The position numbers and the translations under genes were made by a program. The notes below the pieces were generated by a model that was not told where the DNA came from, did not search any database, and worked only from the letters and a program-made list of their open reading frames with translations. Positions 9,173-18,086 of a DNA stretch of 64,000 nucleotides are shown here, one piece after another. Origin of the DNA: Lachnospiraceae bacterium (GTDB lineage: Bacteria; Bacillota; Clostridia; Lachnospirales; Lachnospiraceae); contig JAIKZI010000013.1 of the NCBI GenBank assembly GCA_024682375.1, positions 25,910-89,909 of the forward strand, in the 5' to 3' direction. How positions within the stretch are numbered: the first letter of the stretch is position 1; each line of letters opens with the position of its first letter.

Positions 9173-9415
9173 ATGACTTATTCAGATGTAATTATAAGAC
9201 GTTTAAAACAGCTATGTGATGAAAGAAATATTACAACTAACAGGCTAGCGACCAGGAGTGGCATCACTCAAAGTACGGTCGAAAATATCATGGCTGGTAA
9301 AACAAAAAATCCAAAACTAAAAACTTTACATAAACTTTCGCAGGGCTTAAATATGACTGTTTCTCAGCTTCTGGATTTTCCCGAAATGAATGAAACAGAA
9401 TTTGATGACGAATAA
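9173..9415 (+). CDS. Small XRE-family helix-turn-helix regulator
   Basis: This 80-residue protein is essentially a single HTH_3 domain: RLKQLCDERNITTNRLATRS, then SGITQSTVENIMAGKTKNP as turn and recognition helix, then LHKLSQGLNMTVSQLLDF. A GGAG site precedes the ATG. It stands alone, divergent from mglB, and ends in a strong hairpin terminator. Such single-domain regulators are common in Clostridia; the target is unknown. Autoregulation or control of mgl are possible from position but not shown. Confidence 0.85.
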   Translation: MTYSDVIIRRLKQLCDERNITTNRLATRSGITQSTVENIMAGKTKNPKLKTLHKLSQGLNMTVSQLLDFPEMNETEFDDE

Positions 9416-9416
9416 A

Positions 9417-9456
9417 AAAACCTCTTTCACAGATAACTATGAAAGAGGTTTTATTT
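9417..9456. terminator. Bidirectional terminator between XRE gene and rlmD
   Basis: An 11-bp stem AACCTCTTTCA / TGAAAGAGGTT with A-run before and T-run after works for both convergent genes; it starts right at the XRE stop codon and abuts the rlmD stop. Confidence 0.92.
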
Positions 9457-9457
9457 T

Positions 9458-10849
9458 TTATCTTTTATTTAATAAAGCAAGCATTTCTACATTTGCTGTC
9501 GATGGGAACATATCTACAAGTCCCATTCTTGTTACAGAATATCCAGCTTCATTAAGAGTTGGAATATCACGTGCAAGACTAGATGGCTTACATGCAATAT
9601 AGATCATCTGATCTACACCATAACTTATAATCTTTTTGAGCGCCTTAGGCGAAACCCCATCACGAGGTGGATCTAAAACAATCATATCAGGCTTAGTTTC
9701 TAAACCTTCCAATACTTTGAAAACATCACCAGCGATAAAATCGCAATTTGAAAGATTGTTAAGTGCTGCATTTTCCTTTGCAGCTTCCACTGCTTCTTCA
9801 ACAATCTCTACACCTGTCACATGCTCACATGATGGAGAGAGAACCTGAGCGATTGTACCTGTACCTGAATACAAATCGAACACTTCTCCAAGCTTCTTTC
9901 CATCGTCTCCCAAGATGTAATCGCGAGCTACAGAATATAAAACCTCCGCGCCCTTTGAGTTGGTCTGGAAGAATGAGAAAGGAGTCACCTTAAATTTTAG
10001 TCCGAGAAGTGACTCATAAAAATAATTCTGACCGTAAATAATCTCTGTACCTTCATCAATAACCGCATCAGACTGACTATCATTTTTCGTATGAAGAATT
10101 CCAACAATCCTTCCATCAGGATATTTCTCCAGAAGCAAATTCTTCCATTCTTCCAAAAGTTCCTTCTCAAAATCAGGATCAATCTGTGTTGAAGTCACTA
10201 AATCAACTAAGTACTCACCCTCCATCTGTCCTTCACGAACTAATAGATGACGAAGATATCCCACATGTGCCATCTTATGGAAGAAGTCTAGATTCTTCTC
10301 TCGGAAAAAAGAAACCGTAGTCTTTAAAATTCCTCTAAATGTCTCATCACAGATCTGGCAGTTTTCTACCTCTACGATATCGTAGAAAGAACCTCTCTTA
10401 TGCATTCCAAGACGAAGAGGACCATCCTTTACTTCGTTACCAAAAGAGAACTCCATCTTATTTCTATATTCACTTTCGAGTGGGCTCTTCTTTATGCCCT
10501 CGTAAACAGCTTCAAACTCCTCTTCTCCCATGATTGGGTAGAACATTCTACGAATCATCTGTTCTTTTAATTCAAGCTGCTTCTCATATGGAACAGTCTG
10601 CATAAAGCAGCCGCCGCATATACCAAAATGTGGACAGGAATTTTCGGCATTCTCAAAAGAAGACGGCTCCAGTATACGCTGTAGCCGTCCTTTCATTCTG
10701 CCGCGACCTGCCTTAGTCACCCTAAGTTCTATCTTCTGACCTGGGATGACGTTTTTAACTTCTATGGTTTCATCCTCCACCGAAACCAAACCTACATTTG
10801 GAAACTTCAGCTTTGAAACTACACCAACAACAAGGTCACCTTTTTTCAT
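9458..10849 (-). CDS. rlmD: 23S rRNA (uracil-5-)-methyltransferase, RumA/RlmD family
   Basis: A 463-residue TrmA/RumA-type methyltransferase. It has an N-terminal TRAM domain (about 1-58), Fe-S cysteines Cys72, Cys78 and Cys81 plus one in VENCQIC, the SAM site DLYSGTGTIAQVL, VLDPPRDGVSPKAL and the catalytic-Cys motif YIACKPSSLARD. The usual motif is YVSCNP, so Asn is Lys here, which I believe occurs in other Firmicutes. It makes 5-methyluridine in 23S rRNA (in Firmicutes one enzyme may serve both U747 and U1939). It is the last gene of a minus-strand run and ends at a bidirectional terminator. Confidence 0.92.
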   Translation of the reverse strand: MKKGDLVVGVVSKLKFPNVGLVSVEDETIEVKNVIPGQKIELRVTKAGRGRMKGRLQRILEPSSFENAENSCPHFGICGGCFMQTVPYEKQLELKEQMIRRMFYPIMGEEEFEAVYEGIKKSPLESEYRNKMEFSFGNEVKDGPLRLGMHKRGSFYDIVEVENCQICDETFRGILKTTVSFFREKNLDFFHKMAHVGYLRHLLVREGQMEGEYLVDLVTSTQIDPDFEKELLEEWKNLLLEKYPDGRIVGILHTKNDSQSDAVIDEGTEIIYGQNYFYESLLGLKFKVTPFSFFQTNSKGAEVLYSVARDYILGDDGKKLGEVFDLYSGTGTIAQVLSPSCEHVTGVEIVEEAVEAAKENAALNNLSNCDFIAGDVFKVLEGLETKPDMIVLDPPRDGVSPKALKKIISYGVDQMIYIACKPSSLARDIPTLNEAGYSVTRMGLVDMFPSTANVEMLALLNKR

Positions 10850-10866
10850 TATAAATCCTTTAAATT

Positions 10867-11052
10867 CTATTCATCCTCGTACAAAGTATCGTCGAAGTCG
10901 CTATCATCAGGTCCGAATACATCGTCGATGTCGTCTTCAAACTCATCATCGAGTTCTGGAACCAAATAACGATATACCGCATATAAAGCGGCACAAATAA
11001 CAGCAACACAAGCGATAAATCCGAGTATCTTTCCTATTGTTCCTTTTTTCAT
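10867..11052 (-). CDS. Small single-span membrane protein with acidic tail
   Basis: A 61-residue protein: short basic N-terminus (MKKGTIGKI), one membrane helix (about 9-30, GFIACVAVICAALYAVYRYL) and a strongly acidic tail rich in Asp/Glu to the end. An AGAGGGG site sits eight bases before the ATG, and the gene fits between pcrA and rlmD with short gaps, so it is a real gene. I do not recognise a family. Topology is probably N-in with an exposed acidic tail, or the reverse; the sequence does not decide. Confidence 0.75.
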   Translation of the reverse strand: MKKGTIGKILGFIACVAVICAALYAVYRYLVPELDDEFEDDIDDVFGPDDSDFDDTLYEDE

Positions 11053-11125
11053 ATTAAAGCCCCTCTCTAACCCAAGAGTTTACCCATTAACTACTTTGAA
11101 TTATAGCATAAAACCTTATAAGGTG

Positions 11126-13423
11126 TTAGATTTTTTCAAGCTTAGCAAATGAAGCAAACATCTTTTTTGGACCTGCTGTATCAAATAAAACTGTTACTTC
11201 GTAATCTCTACCCTTGTCCAAAATATCGGATACAACTCCTTCTCCGAATTTTCTATGTTTAACTTTATCACCAACTATATAAGCTGGAAGTTTCTTTTGA
11301 ACTCCACTACCATAGCTTCCAGATGCCATAGATGGCTTTCTGGCTCCATAAATACTTGATGAAGTGCTACTGTATGAGTTTTGATATGAACTTCCACTTG
11401 AACCATATGATGTAGCAATAGATCTGGCAGGTTTCTTCGGGGAAAAAGTATCCTCTTTTCTTCCTGCAAATCCTAATTCATACATTGATGGACTATTATT
11501 ATCTAATAGATTATTAGGTATTTCTTTTATAAATCTAGAAGCAGATGAATACTGTATTTCACCGCGAAGCATTCTCTTCTTCGCAGCTGTCATAACCAAA
11601 CGCTCCTTTGCACGAGTGATTCCTACGTAGCAAAGTCTTCTCTCCTCTTCCATGTCCTCGCTGTCATCTCCAGCCATCATAGACATAAATCCAGGGAAGA
11701 GACCGTCTTCCATTCCTGCCATATATACGTTAGGGAACTCCAAACCTTTTGCACTGTGAAGAGTCATAAGGACGACATAGTCTTTGGACTCTTCCAAATC
11801 ATCAATCTGAGCGACGAGGGCAACTTCTTCCAAGAAACCTGTAAGTGTAGGTTCTTCTGTACCTTCATCATAGGAAACACCCTTTGCATACAGTTCTTCT
11901 AGGTTTTCTAGTCTTGCCTTGGACTCTTCTGTATTTTCAAGTCGAAGTGCTTCAGCATAGCCTGACATCTCATATACATTTCTGATAAGAAGAGCTATAC
12001 GTTTATTTGTCTTGGTATCTTCTCTGAGTTCCTCTATCAAATCGGTAAACTTCTTTATCTTGTCAGCAGCTTTTCCAAGTGTTGGAATATCCTTTGCCTT
12101 AAGAAGTGATTCATAGAAGCTATATCCATTAGCTCTTGCAAAAGTTGATACCTTTTCCAGTGAAGCTGCACCAATTCCACGTTTTGGAACATTTATAATA
12201 CGTCTTATAGCTATCTCATCCTGAACATTCTCGATAACATGAAGATATGAAAGAATATCCTTGATTTCCATTCGTGAATAGAAGTTTACGCCACCGATAA
12301 TCTTATATGGAATATTTAGGTGCATAAGTTTCTCTTCAAGGATTCGTGACTGCGCATTAGTTCTATAAAGAATAGCATCATCCATATAACTATATAATCC
12401 ATCACGACATTTTGAAGTGATATCCATAGCAATATAGTCAGCTTCTTCATAAGCAGATTCAAACTGGCGGAAGGTAATCTTATCTCCGCCACTTTTTTCT
12501 GTCCAAAGCTTCTTTGCCTTACGTCCCACATTATTCTTTATGACACCATTAGCAGCATCTAAGATTACCTGTGTAGAACGATAATTCTGCTCAAGCTTTA
12601 TAACCTTTGCATCCGGAAAATGCTTCTCGAAGTTTAGGATGTTATAAATATTAGCTCCTCTAAACTTATAAATAGACTGATCATCATCACCTACTACGCA
12701 TAGATTCTGTCGCCTGCCCGCTAAAAGTCTTATAAGCTGAAACTGAGCATTATTTGTATCCTGATACTCATCGACCATGATATAGTGAAGTCTATCCTGA
12801 TATAGATTTAAAACTTCAGGGACAGTCTTAAAGAGTTCAACTGTCTTCATAATCAAATCATCGAAGTCAAAAGCATTGTTCTGACGAAGTCTGGCCTCAT
12901 ACTCCTGATAAACCTGACCTACAACATTTAGCTTGTAATCATTTGAAAATCTATTTCTATATTCAAGTGAACCGATAAGTTCATTCTTTGCCGATGAAAT
13001 TTCACCCATAAACATCTTTTCTTTAAAACGCTTAGAGTCAATCTGAAGGTCTTTTAAGATGTGTTTTATAAGTGTCTTTGAATCATCTGAATCATAGATT
13101 GTAAAATTGTTTCCGTATCCGATTCTCTCTGCAAAACGACGCAGGATTCTAACACAGGCTGAATGGAAGGTGGAAACCCACACTCCTCCATCCTCATTTC
13201 CTACGAGCTTATCGATACGTTCTCTCATCTCTTTCGCGGCTTTGTTTGTGAAAGTGATGGCCATGATGTTATATGGTTTCACGCCCATCTCTTCAATCAA
13301 ATATGCTGTTCTATAGGTAAGAACTCTAGTCTTTCCTGAACCAGCTCCAGCCAGAATCAAAAGTGGTCCTTCTGTAGTTGTAACGCCTAATTTTTGTTCT
13401 TTATTTAAACCGTCTAACTGCAA
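11126..13423 (-). CDS. pcrA: ATP-dependent DNA helicase PcrA/UvrD
   Basis: A 765-residue superfamily 1 helicase. Motifs: Q motif LNKEQKLGV, Walker A GAGSGKTR, Ia AITFTNKAAKEM, II VDEYQDTN, III GDDDQSIYKFRGA, IV LEQNYRST, V LMTLHSAKGLEFP and VI YVGITRAKERL. The C-terminal tail has a low-complexity Ser/Tyr/Gly stretch and then a Tudor-like segment (VGDKVKHRKFGEGVV), typical of Firmicute PcrA. It unwinds DNA in repair and replication. The start is TTG at 13423, eight bases after GGAG; no ATG nearby fits. It follows asnA by 17 bp. Confidence 0.96.
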   Translation of the reverse strand: MQLDGLNKEQKLGVTTTEGPLLILAGAGSGKTRVLTYRTAYLIEEMGVKPYNIMAITFTNKAAKEMRERIDKLVGNEDGGVWVSTFHSACVRILRRFAERIGYGNNFTIYDSDDSKTLIKHILKDLQIDSKRFKEKMFMGEISSAKNELIGSLEYRNRFSNDYKLNVVGQVYQEYEARLRQNNAFDFDDLIMKTVELFKTVPEVLNLYQDRLHYIMVDEYQDTNNAQFQLIRLLAGRRQNLCVVGDDDQSIYKFRGANIYNILNFEKHFPDAKVIKLEQNYRSTQVILDAANGVIKNNVGRKAKKLWTEKSGGDKITFRQFESAYEEADYIAMDITSKCRDGLYSYMDDAILYRTNAQSRILEEKLMHLNIPYKIIGGVNFYSRMEIKDILSYLHVIENVQDEIAIRRIINVPKRGIGAASLEKVSTFARANGYSFYESLLKAKDIPTLGKAADKIKKFTDLIEELREDTKTNKRIALLIRNVYEMSGYAEALRLENTEESKARLENLEELYAKGVSYDEGTEEPTLTGFLEEVALVAQIDDLEESKDYVVLMTLHSAKGLEFPNVYMAGMEDGLFPGFMSMMAGDDSEDMEEERRLCYVGITRAKERLVMTAAKKRMLRGEIQYSSASRFIKEIPNNLLDNNSPSMYELGFAGRKEDTFSPKKPARSIATSYGSSGSSYQNSYSSTSSSIYGARKPSMASGSYGSGVQKKLPAYIVGDKVKHRKFGEGVVSDILDKGRDYEVTVLFDTAGPKKMFASFAKLEKI

Positions 13424-13440
13424 AATCTATCTCCAACTAA

Positions 13441-14448
13441 TTATAGAATCTTTAAATCTCTTTCAATAGCATAACGAAGAACTTCGTTTGGCCATTCTGA
13501 TACCTGTACTTCTCCAATATGTGCTTTTCTAAGGAAGAACATACAGATTCTGGACTGACCGATACCACCACCAACTGTGTAAGGTACAAGTCCTTCTAAC
13601 ACTGCTCTCTGGAATGGAAGTGAAGCTCTCTTCTCACATTTTCTCTTCTTAAGCTGTGAAAGAAGTGCCTCTTCATCAACACGAATACCCATTGAGCTAA
13701 GTTCTAGTGCTGTATCGATAATAGGATCATATACAAGGATATCTCCGTTTAGGCTCCAGTCATCGTAGTCAGGAGCTCTCAAATCATGAGGTTCTCCATT
13801 TGAAAGTACATCGCCAATCTGTTCGATACATACAGCGCCCTTTAATTTTGTAATCTCATACTCTCTTTCCTTTGGAGTCAAGTTAGGATACTTCTGTAAC
13901 AACTCCTCAGATGTGATGAAATAAATATTTTCTGGCAAAATACACTTGATATACTTATAAAGGTTTGACATATGAAGCTCTGTAAGACGAATAGCCTCAT
14001 AAACCTTCTTTACTGTATCTTCAAAATAGGCAACAGTTCTGTCTTCTTTGGTAATAATTTTTTCCCAATCCCACTGGTCTACATAGATTGAGTGAATGTT
14101 GTCCACATCCTCATCTCTACGAATAGCGTTCATATCAGTATATAATCCCTCTCCAATATGGAAACCATATTTTTTAAGGGCATATCTCTTCCACTTTGCG
14201 AGAGAATGTACGATTTCGAAATTCCTACCGTCTTCTCCAACGTCAAAAGAAACAGGTCTCTCAACACCATTTAGATTATCATTAAGACCTGAAAGTGGAT
14301 CTACGAAAAGTGGTGCTGTAACACGGTGTAGATTCAATTCAGTGGCGAGAATCTGCTGGAAAAAATCTTTTACGGATTTAATAGCAATCTGTGTCTCGCG
14401 TAAATCTAGTGCTGATTTGTAGCCGTCTGGAATTTCTATCTTAGCCAT
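13441..14448 (-). CDS. asnA: Aspartate-ammonia ligase (asparagine synthetase A)
   Basis: A 335-residue AsnA, normal length. Recognisable blocks are FFQQILATELNLHRVTAPLFVD, the DVGEDGRNFEIVHSLAKWKR stretch, YVDQWDWEK and YTVGGGIGQSRICMFFLRKAHIGEVQVS at the C-terminus. It makes asparagine from aspartate, ammonia and ATP and is structurally a class II aminoacyl-tRNA-synthetase paralogue. It sits directly downstream of asnS, so asparagine synthesis and charging are co-transcribed. Confidence 0.96.
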   Translation of the reverse strand: MAKIEIPDGYKSALDLRETQIAIKSVKDFFQQILATELNLHRVTAPLFVDPLSGLNDNLNGVERPVSFDVGEDGRNFEIVHSLAKWKRYALKKYGFHIGEGLYTDMNAIRRDEDVDNIHSIYVDQWDWEKIITKEDRTVAYFEDTVKKVYEAIRLTELHMSNLYKYIKCILPENIYFITSEELLQKYPNLTPKEREYEITKLKGAVCIEQIGDVLSNGEPHDLRAPDYDDWSLNGDILVYDPIIDTALELSSMGIRVDEEALLSQLKKRKCEKRASLPFQRAVLEGLVPYTVGGGIGQSRICMFFLRKAHIGEVQVSEWPNEVLRYAIERDLKIL

Positions 14449-14476
14449 AACTAAAACTCTCCTTTGTAGAATATAT

Positions 14477-14506
14477 ATAGCCTGACAAGAATCCCTGTCA
14501 GGCTAT
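14477..14506 (-). terminator. Strong hairpin between asnS and asnA
   Basis: An 11-bp perfect stem (ATAGCCTGACA with TGTCAGGCTAT) and 8-nt loop. On the minus strand it is followed by ATATATTC rather than a U-run, so it may be a leaky terminator, processing site or 3' stabiliser that sets asnA below asnS instead of a full stop. Confidence 0.6.
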
Positions 14507-14537
14507 ACTAAAAAATAGTATCTATAAATTTATAAGA

Positions 14538-15929
14538 TTAAAGCTCGCAAGTACCAACTGTTCTTGGGAATGGAAGTACGTCTCTGATGTTACCCATACC
14601 TGTTAGATACATAACGCATCTTTCGAATCCAAGACCGAATCCTGCGTGACGTGAGCTTCCGTACTTACGAAGATCCATATAGAATCCGTACTGATCCTCA
14701 GTCATACCAAGTTCTTCAATACGAGCCTTTAGCTTATCGTAATCATCCTCTCTCTGGCTTCCTCCGATGATTTCACCAATTCCTGGAACTAGACAATCCA
14801 TAGCAGCAACTGTCTTATTATCATCGTTTAACTTCATATAGAAAGCCTTGATTTCCTTAGGATAATCTGTAACGAATACAGGTTTCTTAAAGATTTCCTC
14901 TGTAAGGAATCTCTCATGCTCTGTCTGAAGATCAACTCCCCATGAAACCTTGTAATCGAATTTGTCATTGTGCTTTTCAAGCTCTTTAACTGCATCTGTA
15001 TATGTGATTCTACCGAAGTCTGCAGATGCAACACCTTTTAGTCTCTCGATAAGTCCCTTGTCTACAAATGAATTCAAGAATTCCATCTCTTCTGGAGCAT
15101 TTTCAAGTACGTAATTGATTACATACTTAAGCATGTCTTCAGCAAGTTCCATATCGTCTTCGAGATCAGCGAATGATATTTCTGGCTCAATCATCCAAAA
15201 CTCTGCTGCATGACGAGTTGTATTAGAATTCTCTGCTCTAAATGTAGGTCCAAATGTATAAATATTATTGAAAGCCTGTGCGAATGTCTCGCCGTTTAGC
15301 TGTCCACTTACTGTAAGATTTGTATTCTTTCCAAAGAAGTCCTTTGAGAAATCTACCTTTCCATCCTCAGTCTTAGGGATGTCATTTAAATCAAGTGTTG
15401 TAACCTGGAACATCTCACCAGCACCCTCAGCATCAGATGATGTGATAAGTGGTGTATGTACATATACGAAATCTCTCTCCTGGAAGAATTTGTGGATTGC
15501 ATAAGCAATCAAAGAACGAATTCTAAATACTGCCTGGAATGTATTAGTTCTAGCACGAAGATGTGGCATAGTACGTAAGAATTCCATAGAATGTCTCTTC
15601 TTCTGAAGAGGATAGTCTGGAGTAGAATCACCTTCTACTACTACTGACTTAGCCTGGATTTCAAATGGCTGCTTAGCATCTGGAGTCATACAAAGTGTAC
15701 CTTCACAGATAATTGCAGCTCCTACGTTAAGCTTAGAAATCTCTTTGAAATTATCCATATCATCATGAATAACAATCTGTAATGTTTTGAAAAAAGTTCC
15801 ATCAGAAACTACGATGAAACCGAAATTCTTAGATGCACGGACAGAACGTACCCATCCACCTACCTTAATATCTTTATCTTTGTAGTTCTCAGTCTCTTTA
15901 TAGAGATCTCTAACTCTAACTAAATCCAT
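14538..15929 (-). CDS. asnS: Asparaginyl-tRNA synthetase
   Basis: A 463-residue class IIb synthetase with an N-terminal OB-fold anticodon-binding domain (about 15-100, [23 protein letters not shown]), motif 1 around [16 protein letters not shown], motif 2 [21 protein letters not shown] and motif 3 [15 protein letters not shown]. The sequence [11 protein letters not shown] and overall length match AsnRS rather than AspRS. It charges tRNA-Asn. The leader is only about 150 bp and no T-box elements are visible. It is the first gene of an asnS-asnA-pcrA run. Confidence 0.95.
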   Translation of the reverse strand: MDLVRVRDLYKETENYKDKDIKVGGWVRSVRASKNFGFIVVSDGTFFKTLQIVIHDDMDNFKEISKLNVGAAIICEGTLCMTPDAKQPFEIQAKSVVVEGDSTPDYPLQKKRHSMEFLRTMPHLRARTNTFQAVFRIRSLIAYAIHKFFQERDFVYVHTPLITSSDAEGAGEMFQVTTLDLNDIPKTEDGKVDFSKDFFGKNTNLTVSGQLNGETFAQAFNNIYTFGPTFRAENSNTTRHAAEFWMIEPEISFADLEDDMELAEDMLKYVINYVLENAPEEMEFLNSFVDKGLIERLKGVASADFGRITYTDAVKELEKHNDKFDYKVSWGVDLQTEHERFLTEEIFKKPVFVTDYPKEIKAFYMKLNDDNKTVAAMDCLVPGIGEIIGGSQREDDYDKLKARIEELGMTEDQYGFYMDLRKYGSSRHAGFGLGFERCVMYLTGMGNIRDVLPFPRTVGTCEL

Positions 15930-16023
15930 AAAATCTTTCCTCCAAAAATTTATCTTTAATAGTTTATCTCACACAACTATGTAATTCAAGGTCAAATAAG
16001 GAAAGTTTGTGACTTTATTCATA

Positions 16024-16052
16024 TTGAGATTTTAGAATTAAATTTATATAAT
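16024..16052 (+). promoter_or_regulatory. Sigma-A promoter of the DUF4317 gene
   Basis: TTGAGA (16024-16029), 17 bp, TATAAT (16047-16052), 32 bp before the ATG, with AAGGAGG in the leader. Confidence 0.8.
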
Positions 16053-16084
16053 ATTTAGGTTGCTAAAAGCACAAGGAGGATGAT

Positions 16085-17317
16085 ATGAACAAGAAAGATA
16101 TTCTTGAAATCAAACGAAGATTTACAAAGGAAGGTGCGACTTTTTCCAAGCTTGCTGGATGTTATGTAAACAGTAATAAGGAAAAGATTCTTACTTTCCG
16201 TGATACTTTTTTAAATATTACAGATGACGAGCTTTTCAAATATTTAGAGATTGCTAAAAAGGCAATGTCAGGAAAGCTTATGAATAATCTTTTAAACCTG
16301 GAGTTTTCTGCTGACGCTGAAGAAGAAGGTGGTTCTCAGAAACTTCTTATGGATTTAAGAGCTTGCAGACTTGAAGACGATGAACTTCTAAATCAGTTCT
16401 ATGAAAGAGTAATCTCATCTTATGACAAGGTAGACAACTATCTAATCCTACTCTTCCACGATGCCTACGATGTTCCTATGAAAACTTCTGATAATCTTGC
16501 ACTCGATGACTCAGAAGAAGTATATGAATACATCATCTGCGCTATCTGTCCTGTAGACCTTTCAAAGCAGGTACTTGGATATGACCAGAACGAAAATCGC
16601 TTCGAGGCTCTAGAAAGAGATTGGGTTGTAGGAACTTGCGAAAGTGCCTTTACATTCCCAGCCTTCTCAGAAAGAAGTACAGATTTACACCACGCTCTCG
16701 TATATACAAAGGATGTAAAGAATCCTCACACAGAACTCTGGAACGACATCCTAAATCTAAAGAGCGAATACACATCCTTCCAGAAGCGTTCAGCTTTCAC
16801 AAATCTTGTAACTGAGACACTCGGTTCAGACGAAGAAGAAAACATGGACACTATGCTAGAAGTACAGAAAAATCTTTCCGATTTCATCACTCTTGAGACG
16901 GAAAAAAGAGGTGACGAAGAACCCCTAGTTGTAAGCAAGGAAGACGTATCTTCTATCCTCGAAGAATCAGGATTCGATGAAGATTCTGCAGAAATGATTT
17001 CAACAAAGTTTGATGATTTCTTCGAAGAAAATCTTCCACAGGCCGAAGAGCTTGTAGATGATAAGCTTATGAAGAATGGCGAATTAAAACTTGAAAAGAA
17101 AGAACTTCAGAAAAAAGTTGTAGAAATGACACGTGAAATGGAAGAAGCCGGTCTTAGAACTCCTGAGACAGAACTTCCACCAGTACTACTTCGTATTCCA
17201 GAAGAAAAGAAAGCCCGAATCAATACAACTTTTATTGATGGAGAAAGAGTTTTAGTAATCCCTATAGATGACATTGATACGGCTGTTATCAATGGTGAAA
17301 AGATTGATATCGACTAA
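16085..17317 (+). CDS. DUF4317 family protein
   Basis: A 410-residue acidic soluble protein with no signal or membrane segment. The opening MNKKDILEIKRRFTKEGATF and the following CYVNSNKEKILTF, plus length, fit the DUF4317 family, which is widespread in Lachnospiraceae and uncharacterised. The region about 250-360 is Glu/Lys rich and probably helical. AAGGAGG precedes the ATG, a consensus promoter lies upstream and a perfect hairpin terminator follows, so it is monocistronic. I cannot assign a function. Confidence 0.85.
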   Translation: MNKKDILEIKRRFTKEGATFSKLAGCYVNSNKEKILTFRDTFLNITDDELFKYLEIAKKAMSGKLMNNLLNLEFSADAEEEGGSQKLLMDLRACRLEDDELLNQFYERVISSYDKVDNYLILLFHDAYDVPMKTSDNLALDDSEEVYEYIICAICPVDLSKQVLGYDQNENRFEALERDWVVGTCESAFTFPAFSERSTDLHHALVYTKDVKNPHTELWNDILNLKSEYTSFQKRSAFTNLVTETLGSDEEENMDTMLEVQKNLSDFITLETEKRGDEEPLVVSKEDVSSILEESGFDEDSAEMISTKFDDFFEENLPQAEELVDDKLMKNGELKLEKKELQKKVVEMTREMEEAGLRTPETELPPVLLRIPEEKKARINTTFIDGERVLVIPIDDIDTAVINGEKIDID

Positions 17318-17324
17318 ATATAAA

Positions 17325-17361
17325 AAACCAGTTTAGTTTAATAACTAAACTGGTTTATTTT
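17325..17361. terminator. Bidirectional terminator
   Basis: A 14-bp perfect stem AAACCAGTTTAGTT / AACTAAACTGGTTT with A-run on one side and T-run on the other, serving the convergent DUF4317 gene and the small membrane gene after the Rrf2 regulator. Confidence 0.92.
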
Positions 17362-17619
17362 TTATTTAATAGATTTAATACTTTTTACTGCATGTTCTAC
17401 AAAAGTTCTAAGCAACTCATCCTTTAGAGGTTCAATAGGTGGTTCTTCACCCGGGTGCTCTTCCTTAAATTTTCTAATCTCTTCTTTTCGTCTGGCATCT
17501 TCTTTTTCATAATCCACAGATACCTTATGAACAACAAAAAGAACTAATAAAATAACTGCTATCGTCGCAATTGGAGATGCACCATTTCCTGAACCTATAT
17601 GTAAAGCCAAAGTATTCAT
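17362..17619 (-). CDS. Small membrane protein, hypothetical
   Basis: An 85-residue protein: short N-terminus with GSGNGAS, one membrane helix (about 16-33) and a charged, probably helical tail with a proline-rich patch (EEHPGEEPPIEP). AGGAG sits before the ATG, and it follows the Rrf2 regulator by 15 bp, so it belongs to the cysK operon. No family recognised. Confidence 0.7.
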   Translation of the reverse strand: MNTLALHIGSGNGASPIATIAVILLVLFVVHKVSVDYEKEDARRKEEIRKFKEEHPGEEPPIEPLKDELLRTFVEHAVKSIKSIK

Positions 17620-17634
17620 AAAAAACTCCTAATC

Positions 17635-18069
17635 CTAAATTACATACTGATCGGCGCCTTCAGCCTGCCAATCCAAAAGGTCCTGCAAAGTGATATTATC
17701 TACTACATCCTTTACAGCGTCATTTATTTTTTCCCAGATACGAATAGTAACACACTGATTCTTTGCATCGCAAGAATACCCATCATCTCTAAGGCAATCC
17801 ACAGTAGCAATCTTTCCTTCTGTAACCTCAAGGATTTCTCCAACAGTATATTCCTTAGGTTCTTTTGTAAGCAAGTATCCACCCTGTGCGCCTCGAACAG
17901 ATCTGACCATTCCAGCCTTGCTAAGTGATGAAATAATCTGCTCCAAATATTTCTCAGATATATCCTGTCTCTTAGCTACATCCTTAAGACTTACAGGTGA
18001 GCCTGTATTATATGTGGCTAAATCAAGCATTAGTTTAGTTGCGTATCTACCTTTTGTAGAAATCTTCAT
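17635..18069 (-). CDS. Rrf2-family regulator, CymR/IscR-like
   Basis: A 144-residue winged-helix regulator beginning MKISTKGRYATKLMLDLA, with the recognition region ISEKYLEQIISSLSKAGMVRSVRGAQGGY. Three cysteines, Cys92, Cys100 and Cys106, sit where IscR binds a [2Fe-2S] cluster (IscR 92, 98, 104), so a cluster is possible; classic CymR lacks them. It lies 17 bp after cysK. In Bacillus and Staphylococcus CymR is held active by complex with CysK, so this pairing suggests cysteine-responsive control of its own operon. Whether it is a CymR, an IscR or a hybrid cannot be settled from sequence alone. Confidence 0.88.
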   Translation of the reverse strand: MKISTKGRYATKLMLDLATYNTGSPVSLKDVAKRQDISEKYLEQIISSLSKAGMVRSVRGAQGGYLLTKEPKEYTVGEILEVTEGKIATVDCLRDDGYSCDAKNQCVTIRIWEKINDAVKDVVDNITLQDLLDWQAEGADQYVI

Positions 18070-18086
18070 TTAAATCTCCTATAAAT

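Noticed and set aside
15930..16084. T-box leader for asnS
   Set aside because: Only about 150 bp are available before a divergent gene and no T-box sequence or specifier stem is visible; likewise no T-box before alaS.
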